Below are positions 8,495 to 16,498 of a stretch of DNA of 64,000 bases, piece by piece. Every line of letters starts with the position of its first letter. Position 1 is the first letter of the stretch. The DNA is taken from positions 503,579-567,578 of the forward strand of contig NZ_FPIY01000002.1 in the NCBI RefSeq assembly GCF_900119145.1, written 5' to 3'. Source of the stretch: Cellulophaga fucicola. GTDB lineage: Bacteria; Bacteroidota; Bacteroidia; Flavobacteriales; Flavobacteriaceae. Position numbers and translations under genes: made by a program. The notes under the pieces are model-generated. The model did no database searches, was not told where the DNA came from, and saw only the letters and a list, made by a program, of their open reading frames with translations.

Positions 8495-9787
8495 CTATGC
8501 TACAACAGCAGAAGTAACCGCTTTAAATGCTTCTTCTAAATCAGCCTTTAAATCTTCAATCTCTTCCATACCAACAGATAAACGAATTAAATCTTGACCA
8601 ACACCAGCAGACTCTTGTTGCTCTGCCGTTAATTGTTGATGCGTTGTACTTGCAGGATGAATAATTAAAGATTTAGTATCTCCAATATTTGCTAAAAGTG
8701 AAAAGACTTTTGTTGCATCTGTAAATTTCTTAGCAGCCTCAAAACCACCTTTTACACCAAATGTAACTAAGCCACTTTGTCCTTTTGGTAAGTATTCTTT
8801 AGCCAAGTCGTAATATGTATTACTTTTTAATCCTGGATAATTTACCCAAGCAACCTCATCTCTACCCTCTAACCAAGTAGCTAGTTCTAATGCATTTGCA
8901 CTATGTTGCTTTATACGCACAGGTAGAGTCTCTAAACCTTGGATAATCTGGAATGCATTAAACGGACTTAAAGCTCCTCCAAAATCTCGCAAACCTTCTA
9001 AGATTAACTTATAAGTAAATGCTGCATTACCTAAAGCATCGCTGTACACTAAACCGTGATAACCGGCAGAAGGCTCTGTAAATTCTGGGAATTTTCCGTT
9101 AGTCCAGTCAAACGTACCTGCATCTACAATTGCACCTCCTAAAGAAGTTCCTTGTCCGCCTATGTATTTTGTAAGCGAGTGTATTACCAAGTTTGCTCCG
9201 TGTTCTATTGGGTTTAATAATGCTGGCGATGCTACTGTATTATCTACAATAAATGGCACTTGTGCTGCCTTTGCTTCTTTAGAAATTGCTTTTAAATCTA
9301 GTACATCTAATTTTGGATTTCCTAAAGACTCTACAAAAAAGGCTCTTGTATTTTCTTGTACTGCTTTACCAAAATTTTCTGGGTTAGATGCATCTACAAA
9401 AGTAGTTGTAATCCCCAATCTTGGTAAGGTTACATTTAGTAAATTAAATGTACCACCATACAAGCTGCTAGATGCCACAATATGATCTCCAGCCCTTAAA
9501 AGGGTTAGTAAACCTGTAGAAATTGCTGCCGTACCAGATGCAAATACAACTGCTCCTATACCTCCTTCTACAGCAGCTAATCTGTCTTGTAGAATTTGAT
9601 TTGTAGGATTATTTAAACGTGTGTATATAAACCCTAATTCTGATAAAGAAAATAAATTTGCCGCGTGGTCTGTATCTTTAAAAACATAAGAAGATGTTTG
9701 ATAAATAGGCACTGCTCTTGTACCTGCTGTTTCTGACGGATTGTGGCCTGCGTGTAATGCGTTTGTTGCTAATTTTTGAGTACTCAT
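8495..9787 (-). CDS. metY: O-acetylhomoserine sulfhydrylase (MetY)
   Basis: PLP enzyme of 430 residues making homocysteine from O-acetylhomoserine and sulfide. Seen: YTRLNNPT at 55-62, FASGTAA at 82-88, Asp182 and the PLP lysine K207 in SLTKYIGGQG, the signature of the OAH/OAS sulfhydrylase branch, whose members are usually 425-435 residues. Its acetylated substrate would come from the MetX domain encoded next in the operon. The 5' leader carries a SAM-I riboswitch and a terminator-like hairpin, so synthesis should fall when SAM is plentiful. Confidence 0.95.
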   Translation of the reverse strand: MSTQKLATNALHAGHNPSETAGTRAVPIYQTSSYVFKDTDHAANLFSLSELGFIYTRLNNPTNQILQDRLAAVEGGIGAVVFASGTAAISTGLLTLLRAGDHIVASSSLYGGTFNLLNVTLPRLGITTTFVDASNPENFGKAVQENTRAFFVESLGNPKLDVLDLKAISKEAKAAQVPFIVDNTVASPALLNPIEHGANLVIHSLTKYIGGQGTSLGGAIVDAGTFDWTNGKFPEFTEPSAGYHGLVYSDALGNAAFTYKLILEGLRDFGGALSPFNAFQIIQGLETLPVRIKQHSANALELATWLEGRDEVAWVNYPGLKSNTYYDLAKEYLPKGQSGLVTFGVKGGFEAAKKFTDATKVFSLLANIGDTKSLIIHPASTTHQQLTAEQQESAGVGQDLIRLSVGMEEIEDLKADLEEAFKAVTSAVVA

Positions 9788-9815
9788 AATTTTTTATTAT
9801 TAAAATTGATAAAAT

Positions 9816-9859
9816 AAAAAAAGCTCAATCCTTGTCTTGCCGACTTTGCAAGATGGATT
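9816..9859 (-). terminator. Terminator-like hairpin in the metY leader (attenuator candidate)
   Basis: On the minus strand a stem with AATCC/GGATT and CTTGC/GCAAG arms, separated by a small internal loop, is followed four bases later by seven T residues. It lies between the SAM-I riboswitch and the metY ATG, where an expression platform would terminate transcription when SAM is bound. A clear antiterminator pairing was not found by eye. Confidence 0.55.
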
Positions 9860-9895
9860 AAAAATTAAATGAGTTAAAAAGAAATTGGAAATTTA

Positions 9896-9914
9896 CTTTT
9901 TTTTGAAAAAAAAA
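9896..9914 (-). repeat. A/T inverted repeat just after the SAM-I aptamer
   Basis: A perfect inverted repeat of C plus eight T, one central base, and eight A plus G begins about 10 bp after the aptamer's closing helix. In RNA it would form an all-A-U stem ending in a G-C pair. Its place between aptamer and attenuator suggests it may belong to the expression platform, but A/T runs are common in this genome. Confidence 0.35.
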
Positions 9915-9923
9915 GCTTGTTTC

Positions 9924-10034
9924 GTTATCTGCCTATAGTACCGCTGTACTTGGTAGAATTTAGCACCTTCTTTGCATTGCACAAAGGGTTGCTAAGGCTT
10001 CATAGGGTCTAATCCCTCCGCCTTTCTTGATAAC
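9924..10034 (-). ncRNA. SAM-I (S-box) riboswitch upstream of metY
   Basis: The minus strand shows the S-box landmarks in order: closing helix P1 GTTATC (10034-10029) pairing with GATAAC (9929-9924); ATCAAGAAAGG with the kink-turn side; GGAGGGATTAGACCC; GAAGCC and GCAACC; AAGGTGCTAAATTC; then a further helix before the P1 3' strand. These match the SAM-I family core closely in both order and spacing. SAM binding normally turns the downstream genes off, here metY, the trifunctional gene and probably metZ. Confidence 0.93.
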
Positions 10035-10314
10035 TATTCAATATGTGTTTTGAACTTTGAGCTACAAATATATGCTCAGAAAAATTTAATATCCTAATCT
10101 TTTTTGAAAAAATATTGAATTTTGCTTTCTAAGTACCGTTAAATAACAGAAACATAATTTTTGTTTGTTTTTGTAACGATTTTTTAAATTGAAATTTTAT
10201 TTGTGTTAGGGATTGTTGTGAAAATCCTTTTTTATTTTTCTTAAAAAAGATTGTAACGAAAAGCCCGACCCCTTTTGGTAACACCCAAATAATTAGCAAA
10301 ATATTGGGTGTAAA
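10035..10314. other. Gene-free stretch between the metY leader and the metK terminator
   Basis: About 280 bp with no coding signal on either strand. It contains the promoter box for the SAM-I transcript and, at 10282-10310, an inverted repeat (ACACCCAA/TTGGGTGT with a loop of about 13 bases) lying just beyond the metK terminator. That hairpin might be a second, backup terminator. Nothing else is recognised. Confidence 0.4.
10065..10072 (-). promoter_or_regulatory. Predicted promoter -7 box for the SAM-I riboswitch/met operon
   Basis: The minus strand reads TATATTTG, an exact match to TAnnTTTG, 30 bp upstream of the riboswitch P1 helix. Transcription would begin about 25 bases before the aptamer. 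A convincing -33 TTTG is not seen. Confidence 0.6.
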
Positions 10315-10347
10315 AAAAGTGCTTTACCATTATAGCAAAGCACTTTT
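10315..10347 (-). terminator. Rho-independent terminator of metK
   Basis: An 11-bp perfect stem (AAAAGTGCTTT with AAAGCACTTTT) lies 23 bp after the metK stop codon and is followed on the minus strand by a run of seven T residues. Confidence 0.85.
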
Positions 10348-10369
10348 AGATCTTAAAAAAGATATTATT

Positions 10370-11626
10370 TTAAAGGTTGAAAGCTGTTTTTACAGTATCT
10401 ACCATATCTAATTTTTCCCACGTAAAAAGTTCTACTTCTCTTTCTACTCTACCATTGTAAGGAGACTCAAAAACCTTTGTGATTGTTTTTGGTTCTTTAC
10501 CCATATGGCCATAAGCTGCAGTTTCTAAATAAATAGGGTTTCTTAATTTTAAACGTTCTTCTATTGCAAAAGGACGCATATCAAAAATCTCTGCTACTTT
10601 TTTAGCTATTTCTCCGTCTGTTAAATTTACTTTAGATGTACCGTATGTATCTACGTAAATAGATGTTGGTTTTACAACACCTATAGCGTAACTTACTTGT
10701 ACTAAAATTTCATCTGCAATACCTGCTGCTACTAAATTTTTAGCTGCGTGTCTTGCCGCATAAGCCGCACTACGGTCTACTTTACTTGGATCTTTACCAC
10801 TAAATGCACCACCACCGTGAGCACCTTTACCTCCGTAGGTATCTACTATAATTTTACGCCCTGTAAGACCTGTATCTCCGTGCGGACCACCGATTACAAA
10901 CTTACCTGTTGGGTTTATATGGTATTCTATTTTATCTGTAAATAATGCTTGTACTTTTTCTGGAAACTGTGCTATTACTTTTGGCATTAGTATAGCTAGA
11001 ATATCTGATTTTATTTGCGCCAACATTACAGTATCGTCTGCATTAAAATCGTCATGTTGTGTAGATACAACAATGGTATCTATACGTTGTGGCACGTTAT
11101 CGTCTGAGTATTCTATGGTTACTTGCGCCTTAGCATCTGGACGTAAATAAGAGATCTCTTTACCGTCTCTACGCAATGCTGCAAGTTCTTGTAATATTTT
11201 ATGAGAAATATCTAACGCCAGTGGCATGTAGTTTTCTGTTTCTTTACTTGCGTAACCAAACATCATACCTTGGTCACCTGCACCTTGTTCTTCTTTAGAA
11301 CCACGATCTACACCTTGGTTAATGTCTTGCGATTGTTCATGAATTAACGAAATAACACCACAAGAATCACCACTAAATTGGTACGCTCCTTTTGTATACC
11401 CAATGTTGTTTATAACCTCGCGCGCTATGTTTTGTAAATCTACATAGGTGTTACTCTTTACTTCACCAGCAAGCACAACTTGGCCTGTGGTTACTAAAGT
11501 TTCGCAAGCTACTTTACTTTCTGGATCAAAAGCTAAAAAGTTGTCTAATAATGCATCGCTAATTTGGTCTGCAATTTTATCTGGATGTCCTTCACTTACA
11601 GATTCTGATGTGAATAAATATGCCAT
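10370..11626 (-). CDS. metK: S-adenosylmethionine synthetase (MetK)
   Basis: Makes SAM from methionine and ATP. Seen: [16 protein letters not shown] at 13-28, [12 protein letters not shown] near 115-126, [14 protein letters not shown] near 247-260 and the P-loop-like [19 protein letters not shown] near 272-290. All family signatures are intact, and the length of 418 is typical for Bacteroidota. It stands alone between its own leader and its own terminator. The leader carries a SAM-II-like aptamer, so expression is expected to fall as its product accumulates. Confidence 0.98.
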   Translation of the reverse strand: MAYLFTSESVSEGHPDKIADQISDALLDNFLAFDPESKVACETLVTTGQVVLAGEVKSNTYVDLQNIAREVINNIGYTKGAYQFSGDSCGVISLIHEQSQDINQGVDRGSKEEQGAGDQGMMFGYASKETENYMPLALDISHKILQELAALRRDGKEISYLRPDAKAQVTIEYSDDNVPQRIDTIVVSTQHDDFNADDTVMLAQIKSDILAILMPKVIAQFPEKVQALFTDKIEYHINPTGKFVIGGPHGDTGLTGRKIIVDTYGGKGAHGGGAFSGKDPSKVDRSAAYAARHAAKNLVAAGIADEILVQVSYAIGVVKPTSIYVDTYGTSKVNLTDGEIAKKVAEIFDMRPFAIEERLKLRNPIYLETAAYGHMGKEPKTITKVFESPYNGRVEREVELFTWEKLDMVDTVKTAFNL

Positions 11627-11710
11627 AATTATATACTTCTATTGTTAATAGAGGAACAGTAAGGACGATTGCAAAAAACAGGAAAAGGCGTTAAAAAAAA
11701 TCAACTAAAT

Positions 11711-11777
11711 CTGTTTTAGCATTTTTTGTAGTACTGAGTATCAGTATACGAGGTTGCAATCAGTCAAATCCTTCCTC
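11711..11777 (-). ncRNA. SAM-II-type riboswitch upstream of metK
   Basis: On the minus strand: GAGG (11777-11774) and CCTC (11753-11750) form P1; the loop holds GATTTGAC and ATTGCAA, and a downstream ATGCTAAAACAG follows. These correspond to the SAM-II conserved AUUUG, UUGCA and GCUAAA elements. CTG (11763-11761) in the loop can pair with CAG (11713-11711) to form the pseudoknot. Between P1 and GCTAAA lies an extra hairpin, TACTGA/TCAGTA, not present in the minimal aptamer. The aptamer ends 84 bases before the metK ATG. The identification is from memory of the family, not a covariance search. Confidence 0.75.
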
Positions 11778-11790
11778 TTAATTTAGACTG

Positions 11791-11798
11791 CAAAAGTA
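11791..11798 (-). promoter_or_regulatory. Predicted promoter -7 box of metK
   Basis: The minus strand reads TACTTTTG, an exact TAnnTTTG match, 13 bp upstream of the SAM-II P1 helix. The transcript would start a few bases before the aptamer, as expected for a riboswitch leader. Confidence 0.55.
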
Positions 11799-11839
11799 TA
11801 AAATTAGATTGGTTCTAAAATAGTTTTAACGAAAAAATA

Positions 11840-11880
11840 AGAGGCTATGGATACAAATTAATTTGTAAACCATAGCCTCT
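11840..11880 (-). terminator. Rho-independent terminator of the TonB receptor gene
   Basis: An 11-bp perfect stem (AGAGGCTATGG with CCATAGCCTCT) whose loop itself contains ACAAAT/ATTTGT, located 20 bp after the receptor gene's stop codon. A T-rich run (TATTTTTTC) follows on the minus strand. Confidence 0.85.
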
Positions 11881-11900
11881 ACATAACAAATAATGTTTTA

Positions 11901-14669
11901 TTATAAGTTGTATCTAACTTTTAAAGTTACATATCTAGGTTGTATAAAATACTCGCTTGTGCTTACAAACAAGGCATTGTCACTATCTTGATTTAAAGAT
12001 TTTGTATTAAATAAGTTTGTTACTCCCAAAATATATTCCCACTGACTATCTTTCTTTTGATAACCTAAAGAAGCATCCATAAAAGTATACGTATTTAAAG
12101 ATTCTACCTCGTTTTTATAATTGTAGTACGAGTAATCTGCGTTAAATATAAAGCTCTTTAAGAATGATGCATCCAATTTTACGCTTGGTCTATGTGTAAA
12201 ATATTTAATGCTAGAACCATTTGGTTGTTCGTAATTATTAATTGACAAATTGTAACCAAACTCTATATTTGGCGCATTTAAAAAACGAGTTCCTAAACTA
12301 CCTCTATAGCTTGTTGTAAAAGACTCGTTAACTGCTTGCTCATTATTTACTATTTGGTTAAACTTAGAATAGTTCATAGTTGCACCTAAACCACCTTTTA
12401 TTTTACCAAATGTACGTTCAAAAGATCCGTTTGCAGAAAAAGTCTCATCTGCAAAGTTAGAGTTAAACGGAGACGATATTCTGTTAGATGTTTCTATAAA
12501 CTCATCATTAGAAGTCGCAGGAAAATCTGGATTAGCGTAACTTAAAAAATCTGATATATTACGTACTTGATCTACTCTTTTGTTATACGATACAGATGCT
12601 CTAATATTACTAAAATTAAACATATTAAAGTTGTTGTAACGCAGAGATAAATTATGAGATAATGCACTTTCTAAATCTCTGTTTCCTTGAAAAAGTGAAT
12701 TATAATTGTTCATTACAAAAGAAGATGCAAACTGGTTAACATCAGAAAAACTAGTTGTCATTCTATAGTTAAAGTTAATATCTTCGCTCTTTTTTAACTG
12801 CATTCTTGTTGTAAAACTTGGCAACAAACGAACAAAATCGTCTGTAACAGTAGAGCCTAATTGTGCATTTTTTGTAGTGTAATTATGTACAGACACTCCT
12901 GGAGTGAAGGTGAAAATACCGGCTTTTACCCTATATTCAAAAGCTAAATAAACATCGCTAAAGTTATACTTAACATCATTATCTACAGAACTAACTGCAT
13001 TATCTAACGTAAACTTATTGCCATTATCTAATATTTGAAAAATCTCTGAATTAAACTTTTGTGTACTTAACAAAGAACCTAAAGTAAATTTTACATTACT
13101 CTTATCTCCTGTAATATACCAGTAGTCAATTTTAGCGTCTAGCTTATTTGTTTTTACAAGTTTGTCTTGTACAACATCAAAACCATCTTGATTTTGATCC
13201 ATTCCTAAAACTTCATCTAATCTAAACTGATCACTCTGCGCTAAAGCTGCATTGTAAAAAGGATCCTCTTCTTGTATTAAATACTGCGCTTCTACTGCAA
13301 AGATATTTTTAGCATTTAAAGTATAGTAATAATTTGCATTTTGGTTAATGCTATACGGGTCTTGTTTTTGTACCTCGTCTATATTACCTGTTAATGTAGA
13401 AAATAAATCTTGCACTTCTTTTTGACTAGATATTCTACCAAAAATATCATAATCGAAATGATTATCTGCATTTGGCTTGTAACTAGAGCTAAGTTTTAGC
13501 AATGCTAAATCACTTCTTTGGTTGGTTAAACTCTCTGTAGATTCATCCGGAGAAGGTTGTGTTCCATCTGCATTAGACTTGTACTGTCTAAATGTATTTT
13601 GTTGCATATCTGTATTGTTCCCAGAATAAATTGCAAAACCACTAAGATCCCAAGTTTTCTTAGGTGAATAGCTAAAGTTAGCAGCTCCAAACTTAGAATT
13701 TATTTCTTTTGCTCTATTGTTTTGCACTGTTAAAAAGCCCATATCACTAGAACCTACGTTAAAACTAGTTCCGCTTCCAGAACTACCTCCACCGCCAAAA
13801 CCTCCAGTAAACCTAAAGTAATCTCTACGACTAAAGGCTACTTCGCCAATATTATTAAAATTGGTAATTAGGTTTATACTATAATTTGGATTGTAGTAAA
13901 ACAATTTTGGATGTGCTATATAACGTTCGTCATTACCAACACCAGCAGTAATTTCTCCAAACCAAAAGTTCTTTTTACCTTCTTTTAGTTTTATGTTTAT
14001 TGCATAACTATCTTGATTGTCTGTAACACCTTTTAGTTGTCCTACTTCGTTATAGTTTTTTAAAACTTGAATTTTATCTAACGCATTTGCAGGTATATTT
14101 TTAGAAGCTAATTTACTATCGCCATCAAAAAAATCTTTACCCTCTACCATTACTTTACCAACAGACTGACCTTCTACCTCAATTTCTCCATCATCATTAA
14201 CCTCTACTCCTGGTAAGTTTTTAAGAATATCTTCTAATTTCTTTTCTGTTCCTGTTGCAAAAGAATCTGCATTGTATTCTATAGTATCACCTTTAACACT
14301 TACAGGCATCTCATAAGTGATTTCTACTCCGTCTAAACTTTCTGCTTCATCTAATAGTATAAAGTTTTTTGTTATATCAGCAGTTTTAGTATCTAAAACA
14401 ATCTCTCTTGTTTTATAACCTAGGTAACTTACTTTAATATTATACTTGGTATTTTCGTTTACATTCATTTTGTAAATACCTTTTTCATTGGTAATTCCAA
14501 AACCATCTAACCCCTTTGTTTCATTATTTATAGCAACAACATTTGCCATTTCTAACGGGTTATTAAGACTGTCTGTAACAACACCAGTAACAGTTACCTT
14601 TTGAGCATAAGTAGCTCCGGTTAAGCCTAAGAAAGCTATAACCATAAAAATCTTTATGAATTTGTTCAT
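11901..14669 (-). CDS. TonB-dependent receptor with CarboxypepD_reg-like N-terminal domain
   Basis: A 922-residue outer-membrane protein. Seen: signal peptide (about 1-22, ending TYAQ), a carboxypeptidase-regulatory-like beta sandwich at about 24-110, a plug-like region at about 135-240 (LEDILKNLPGVEV; NALDKIQVLKN) and a long beta-barrel to the C-terminus, resembling the OMP_b-brl_3 group. The tract with GGGGSSGSG near residue 295 is probably an extracellular loop. It lies 28 bp after a GLPGLI gene, a pairing common in Bacteroidota. The substrate is unknown, and nothing here points to starch-type SusCD uptake because no SusD partner is present. Confidence 0.9.
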   Translation of the reverse strand: MNKFIKIFMVIAFLGLTGATYAQKVTVTGVVTDSLNNPLEMANVVAINNETKGLDGFGITNEKGIYKMNVNENTKYNIKVSYLGYKTREIVLDTKTADITKNFILLDEAESLDGVEITYEMPVSVKGDTIEYNADSFATGTEKKLEDILKNLPGVEVNDDGEIEVEGQSVGKVMVEGKDFFDGDSKLASKNIPANALDKIQVLKNYNEVGQLKGVTDNQDSYAINIKLKEGKKNFWFGEITAGVGNDERYIAHPKLFYYNPNYSINLITNFNNIGEVAFSRRDYFRFTGGFGGGGSSGSGTSFNVGSSDMGFLTVQNNRAKEINSKFGAANFSYSPKKTWDLSGFAIYSGNNTDMQQNTFRQYKSNADGTQPSPDESTESLTNQRSDLALLKLSSSYKPNADNHFDYDIFGRISSQKEVQDLFSTLTGNIDEVQKQDPYSINQNANYYYTLNAKNIFAVEAQYLIQEEDPFYNAALAQSDQFRLDEVLGMDQNQDGFDVVQDKLVKTNKLDAKIDYWYITGDKSNVKFTLGSLLSTQKFNSEIFQILDNGNKFTLDNAVSSVDNDVKYNFSDVYLAFEYRVKAGIFTFTPGVSVHNYTTKNAQLGSTVTDDFVRLLPSFTTRMQLKKSEDINFNYRMTTSFSDVNQFASSFVMNNYNSLFQGNRDLESALSHNLSLRYNNFNMFNFSNIRASVSYNKRVDQVRNISDFLSYANPDFPATSNDEFIETSNRISSPFNSNFADETFSANGSFERTFGKIKGGLGATMNYSKFNQIVNNEQAVNESFTTSYRGSLGTRFLNAPNIEFGYNLSINNYEQPNGSSIKYFTHRPSVKLDASFLKSFIFNADYSYYNYKNEVESLNTYTFMDASLGYQKKDSQWEYILGVTNLFNTKSLNQDSDNALFVSTSEYFIQPRYVTLKVRYNL

Positions 14670-14697
14670 TGCTAAATTTATTAAGTACTGTTATTAG

Positions 14698-15528
14698 TTA
14701 ACGACCTCTACCACCACGGCCTCTTTGCTGAAAATTCTGCATCATTTCCTGACGCTTTTTTAGCATTAAAGCATCAAAATCTGCCTGATTGATATCTTTT
14801 CCTTTTTCAGGAGCTTTTACCTCAACAACATCTTCTGCATTCATAATAATTTTAGAACAAACTAAAGTAGAATTCTCTTGTTCTACTTCTAGAATTAGAC
14901 CAGGTAAACCCCAATATTCTGCAGGTCCTTGACTAATAGGGATATCTAATGTATACCAAGCAACTACTGTTTTCTCTGTAGGTATTTTACGTTCTGGTCT
15001 ATTTGCATTACCACCACGTCTAAACATTTTTGACATTGCCCCCATACCTGTAGTATCTATAGGTGTAGTAAGTGTTGCTTTATATGCAGTATAATTTCCT
15101 ATTTTTTTTGTTTCAGAACCCATTTTCCAGTCTGGCTTTTTTAGCTCATCCTTTATTAAAAAATTCTTACTGTACATTTCTATTTGATTGGTATAGGTCT
15201 GATCTTTAATATTCTTATAATATTTACCAGTAGTACCGCTACCCACAAAACGCAACCAACCTGGACCACCACCACCTGGAGCTTCTAATTTTTCATCCTC
15301 TACGTAATAAGACTCTGTTCTGTTAAAAGTTAAAATGTATGTTTTCTCCATAGCGCTTTTCATACGCTCCATAATTTCTTTTTTACGAGCTTCTGGCATA
15401 TCTCTACCTCCAAAATCTTGAGTTCCCGTAACTTTTGTCTCATAAATAGCCTTTCCTTGAAAGTCCTGAGCAGTACCTGTATGCATAATACACACTAAAG
15501 TAAAAATTGCTAAAAAAATATTTTTCAT
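14698..15528 (-). CDS. GLPGLI family protein
   Basis: A 276-residue secreted or periplasmic protein with a signal peptide ending near GTAQ (residue 21). It contains the family signature GLPGLI (YWGLPGLILEVE, about 204-215) and ends in an Arg/Gly-rich tail (QQRGRGGRGR). The family is defined by that motif and has no agreed molecular function. It is transcribed into the downstream TonB receptor gene with a 28-bp gap, so the two probably act together at the outer membrane. Confidence 0.92.
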   Translation of the reverse strand: MKNIFLAIFTLVCIMHTGTAQDFQGKAIYETKVTGTQDFGGRDMPEARKKEIMERMKSAMEKTYILTFNRTESYYVEDEKLEAPGGGGPGWLRFVGSGTTGKYYKNIKDQTYTNQIEMYSKNFLIKDELKKPDWKMGSETKKIGNYTAYKATLTTPIDTTGMGAMSKMFRRGGNANRPERKIPTEKTVVAWYTLDIPISQGPAEYWGLPGLILEVEQENSTLVCSKIIMNAEDVVEVKAPEKGKDINQADFDALMLKKRQEMMQNFQQRGRGGRGR

Positions 15529-15810
15529 TATTTATTGGTTTTTATCCTAAGGGGATAGTTAGTTTTCAAAGGTTTAGACTGTAAATTTTACATATAGTTT
15601 AATTGACTTTAGTTAAAATTTAATTAAAATGAATTTAAACATACATTTTTGGGCCATATTATCGTTGTAACTTTGTAAAATTAGTAGAGGTGAGCTATAA
15701 ACACTAAAAAGTTTTGCTTTAATAGTCTAAACATTTTTAGATACTAGTCTTATCTTGTATATTGTGCGACCCCTATTATGGTTAATAGAAACTAAAAACA
15801 CAGACAGAAG
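15529..15810. other. Divergent intergenic region with a long dNK leader
   Basis: 282 bp between the divergent GLPGLI and deoxynucleoside kinase genes. It holds the kinase promoter (15648-15675) and a leader of about 130 bases before the kinase ATG. Short A/T stems are possible in the leader, but no known riboswitch was recognised. No clean promoter for the GLPGLI gene was identified. Confidence 0.4.
15648..15675 (+). promoter_or_regulatory. Predicted promoter of the deoxynucleoside kinase gene
   Basis: TTTG at 15648-15651 and TAACTTTG at 15668-15675, separated by 16 bp, resemble the Bacteroidota -33 and -7 elements. The implied 5' leader is about 130 bases. Confidence 0.5.
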
Positions 15811-16431
15811 ATGCATATTGCAGTAGCAGGAAACATAGGTGCAGGCAAAACAACACTAACCAGATTGCTAGCCAAACATTTTAATTGGCAACCAAATTTT
15901 GAAGATGTAGTAGACAATCCATATTTAGATGATTTTTACAACCAAATGGAACGTTGGAGTTTTAATTTGCAGATTTACTTTTTAAATAGTAGGTTTAGAC
16001 AAATTCTACAAATTAGAGAAAGTGGCGAAGACATAATACAAGACAGAACCATTTATGAGGATGCCTTTATTTTTGCTCCTAACCTACACGCAATGGGACT
16101 ATTAACCAACAGAGACTTTGAAAACTACACAAGTCTTTTTGAGTTAATGGAAAGCTTAGTGCAACCACCAGATTTGCTAATTTATTTAAGAAGTTCTATT
16201 CCTAATTTAGTAAACCAAATACACAAAAGAGGAAGAGAGTATGAGAATACTATTTCTATAGATTATCTAAGCAGATTAAATGAACGTTATGAAGCTTGGA
16301 TACACGGTTATGATAAAGGAAACTTATTAATTATTGATGTAGATAATTTAAACTTTGTTGATGACCCTGAAGATTTAGGTTTTGTAATTAACAAAATTGA
16401 TGCAGAAATAAACGGTTTATTTAAACCTTAA
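15811..16431 (+). CDS. Deoxynucleoside kinase
   Basis: Salvage kinase phosphorylating deoxynucleosides (dNK/dGK/dCK family), 206 residues. Seen: P-loop GNIGAGKT at 7-14, the catalytic glutamate in NFEDVVDNPYL (near 30), WSFNLQ with the base-binding glutamine (near 55), DRTIYED near 82-88 and the basic lid HKRGREYE near 143-150. All expected active-site positions are present, unlike in the FolK-fused paralogue at 49.3-50.4 kb. The gene stands alone on the plus strand and ends in a strong hairpin. Base preference cannot be set from sequence alone. Confidence 0.9.
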   Translation: MHIAVAGNIGAGKTTLTRLLAKHFNWQPNFEDVVDNPYLDDFYNQMERWSFNLQIYFLNSRFRQILQIRESGEDIIQDRTIYEDAFIFAPNLHAMGLLTNRDFENYTSLFELMESLVQPPDLLIYLRSSIPNLVNQIHKRGREYENTISIDYLSRLNERYEAWIHGYDKGNLLIIDVDNLNFVDDPEDLGFVINKIDAEINGLFKP

Positions 16432-16450
16432 GACTATAATTTACAAGTAA

Positions 16451-16479
16451 AAAACCACACTATAAAGTGTGGTTTTTTT
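16451..16479. terminator. Bidirectional terminator between dNK and hppA
   Basis: A 10-bp stem (AAAACCACAC with GTGTGGTTTT) followed by T residues on the plus strand and preceded by A residues. It lies between converging genes and can serve both transcripts. Confidence 0.85.
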
Positions 16480-16498
16480 GTTTAATAAAATCGTCTTT

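Noticed and set aside
10282-10310. Hairpin taken at first for part of a third riboswitch near metK
   Set aside because: It is downstream of the metK terminator and upstream of the SAM-I promoter, and shows only a simple stem. A backup terminator is the plainer explanation.
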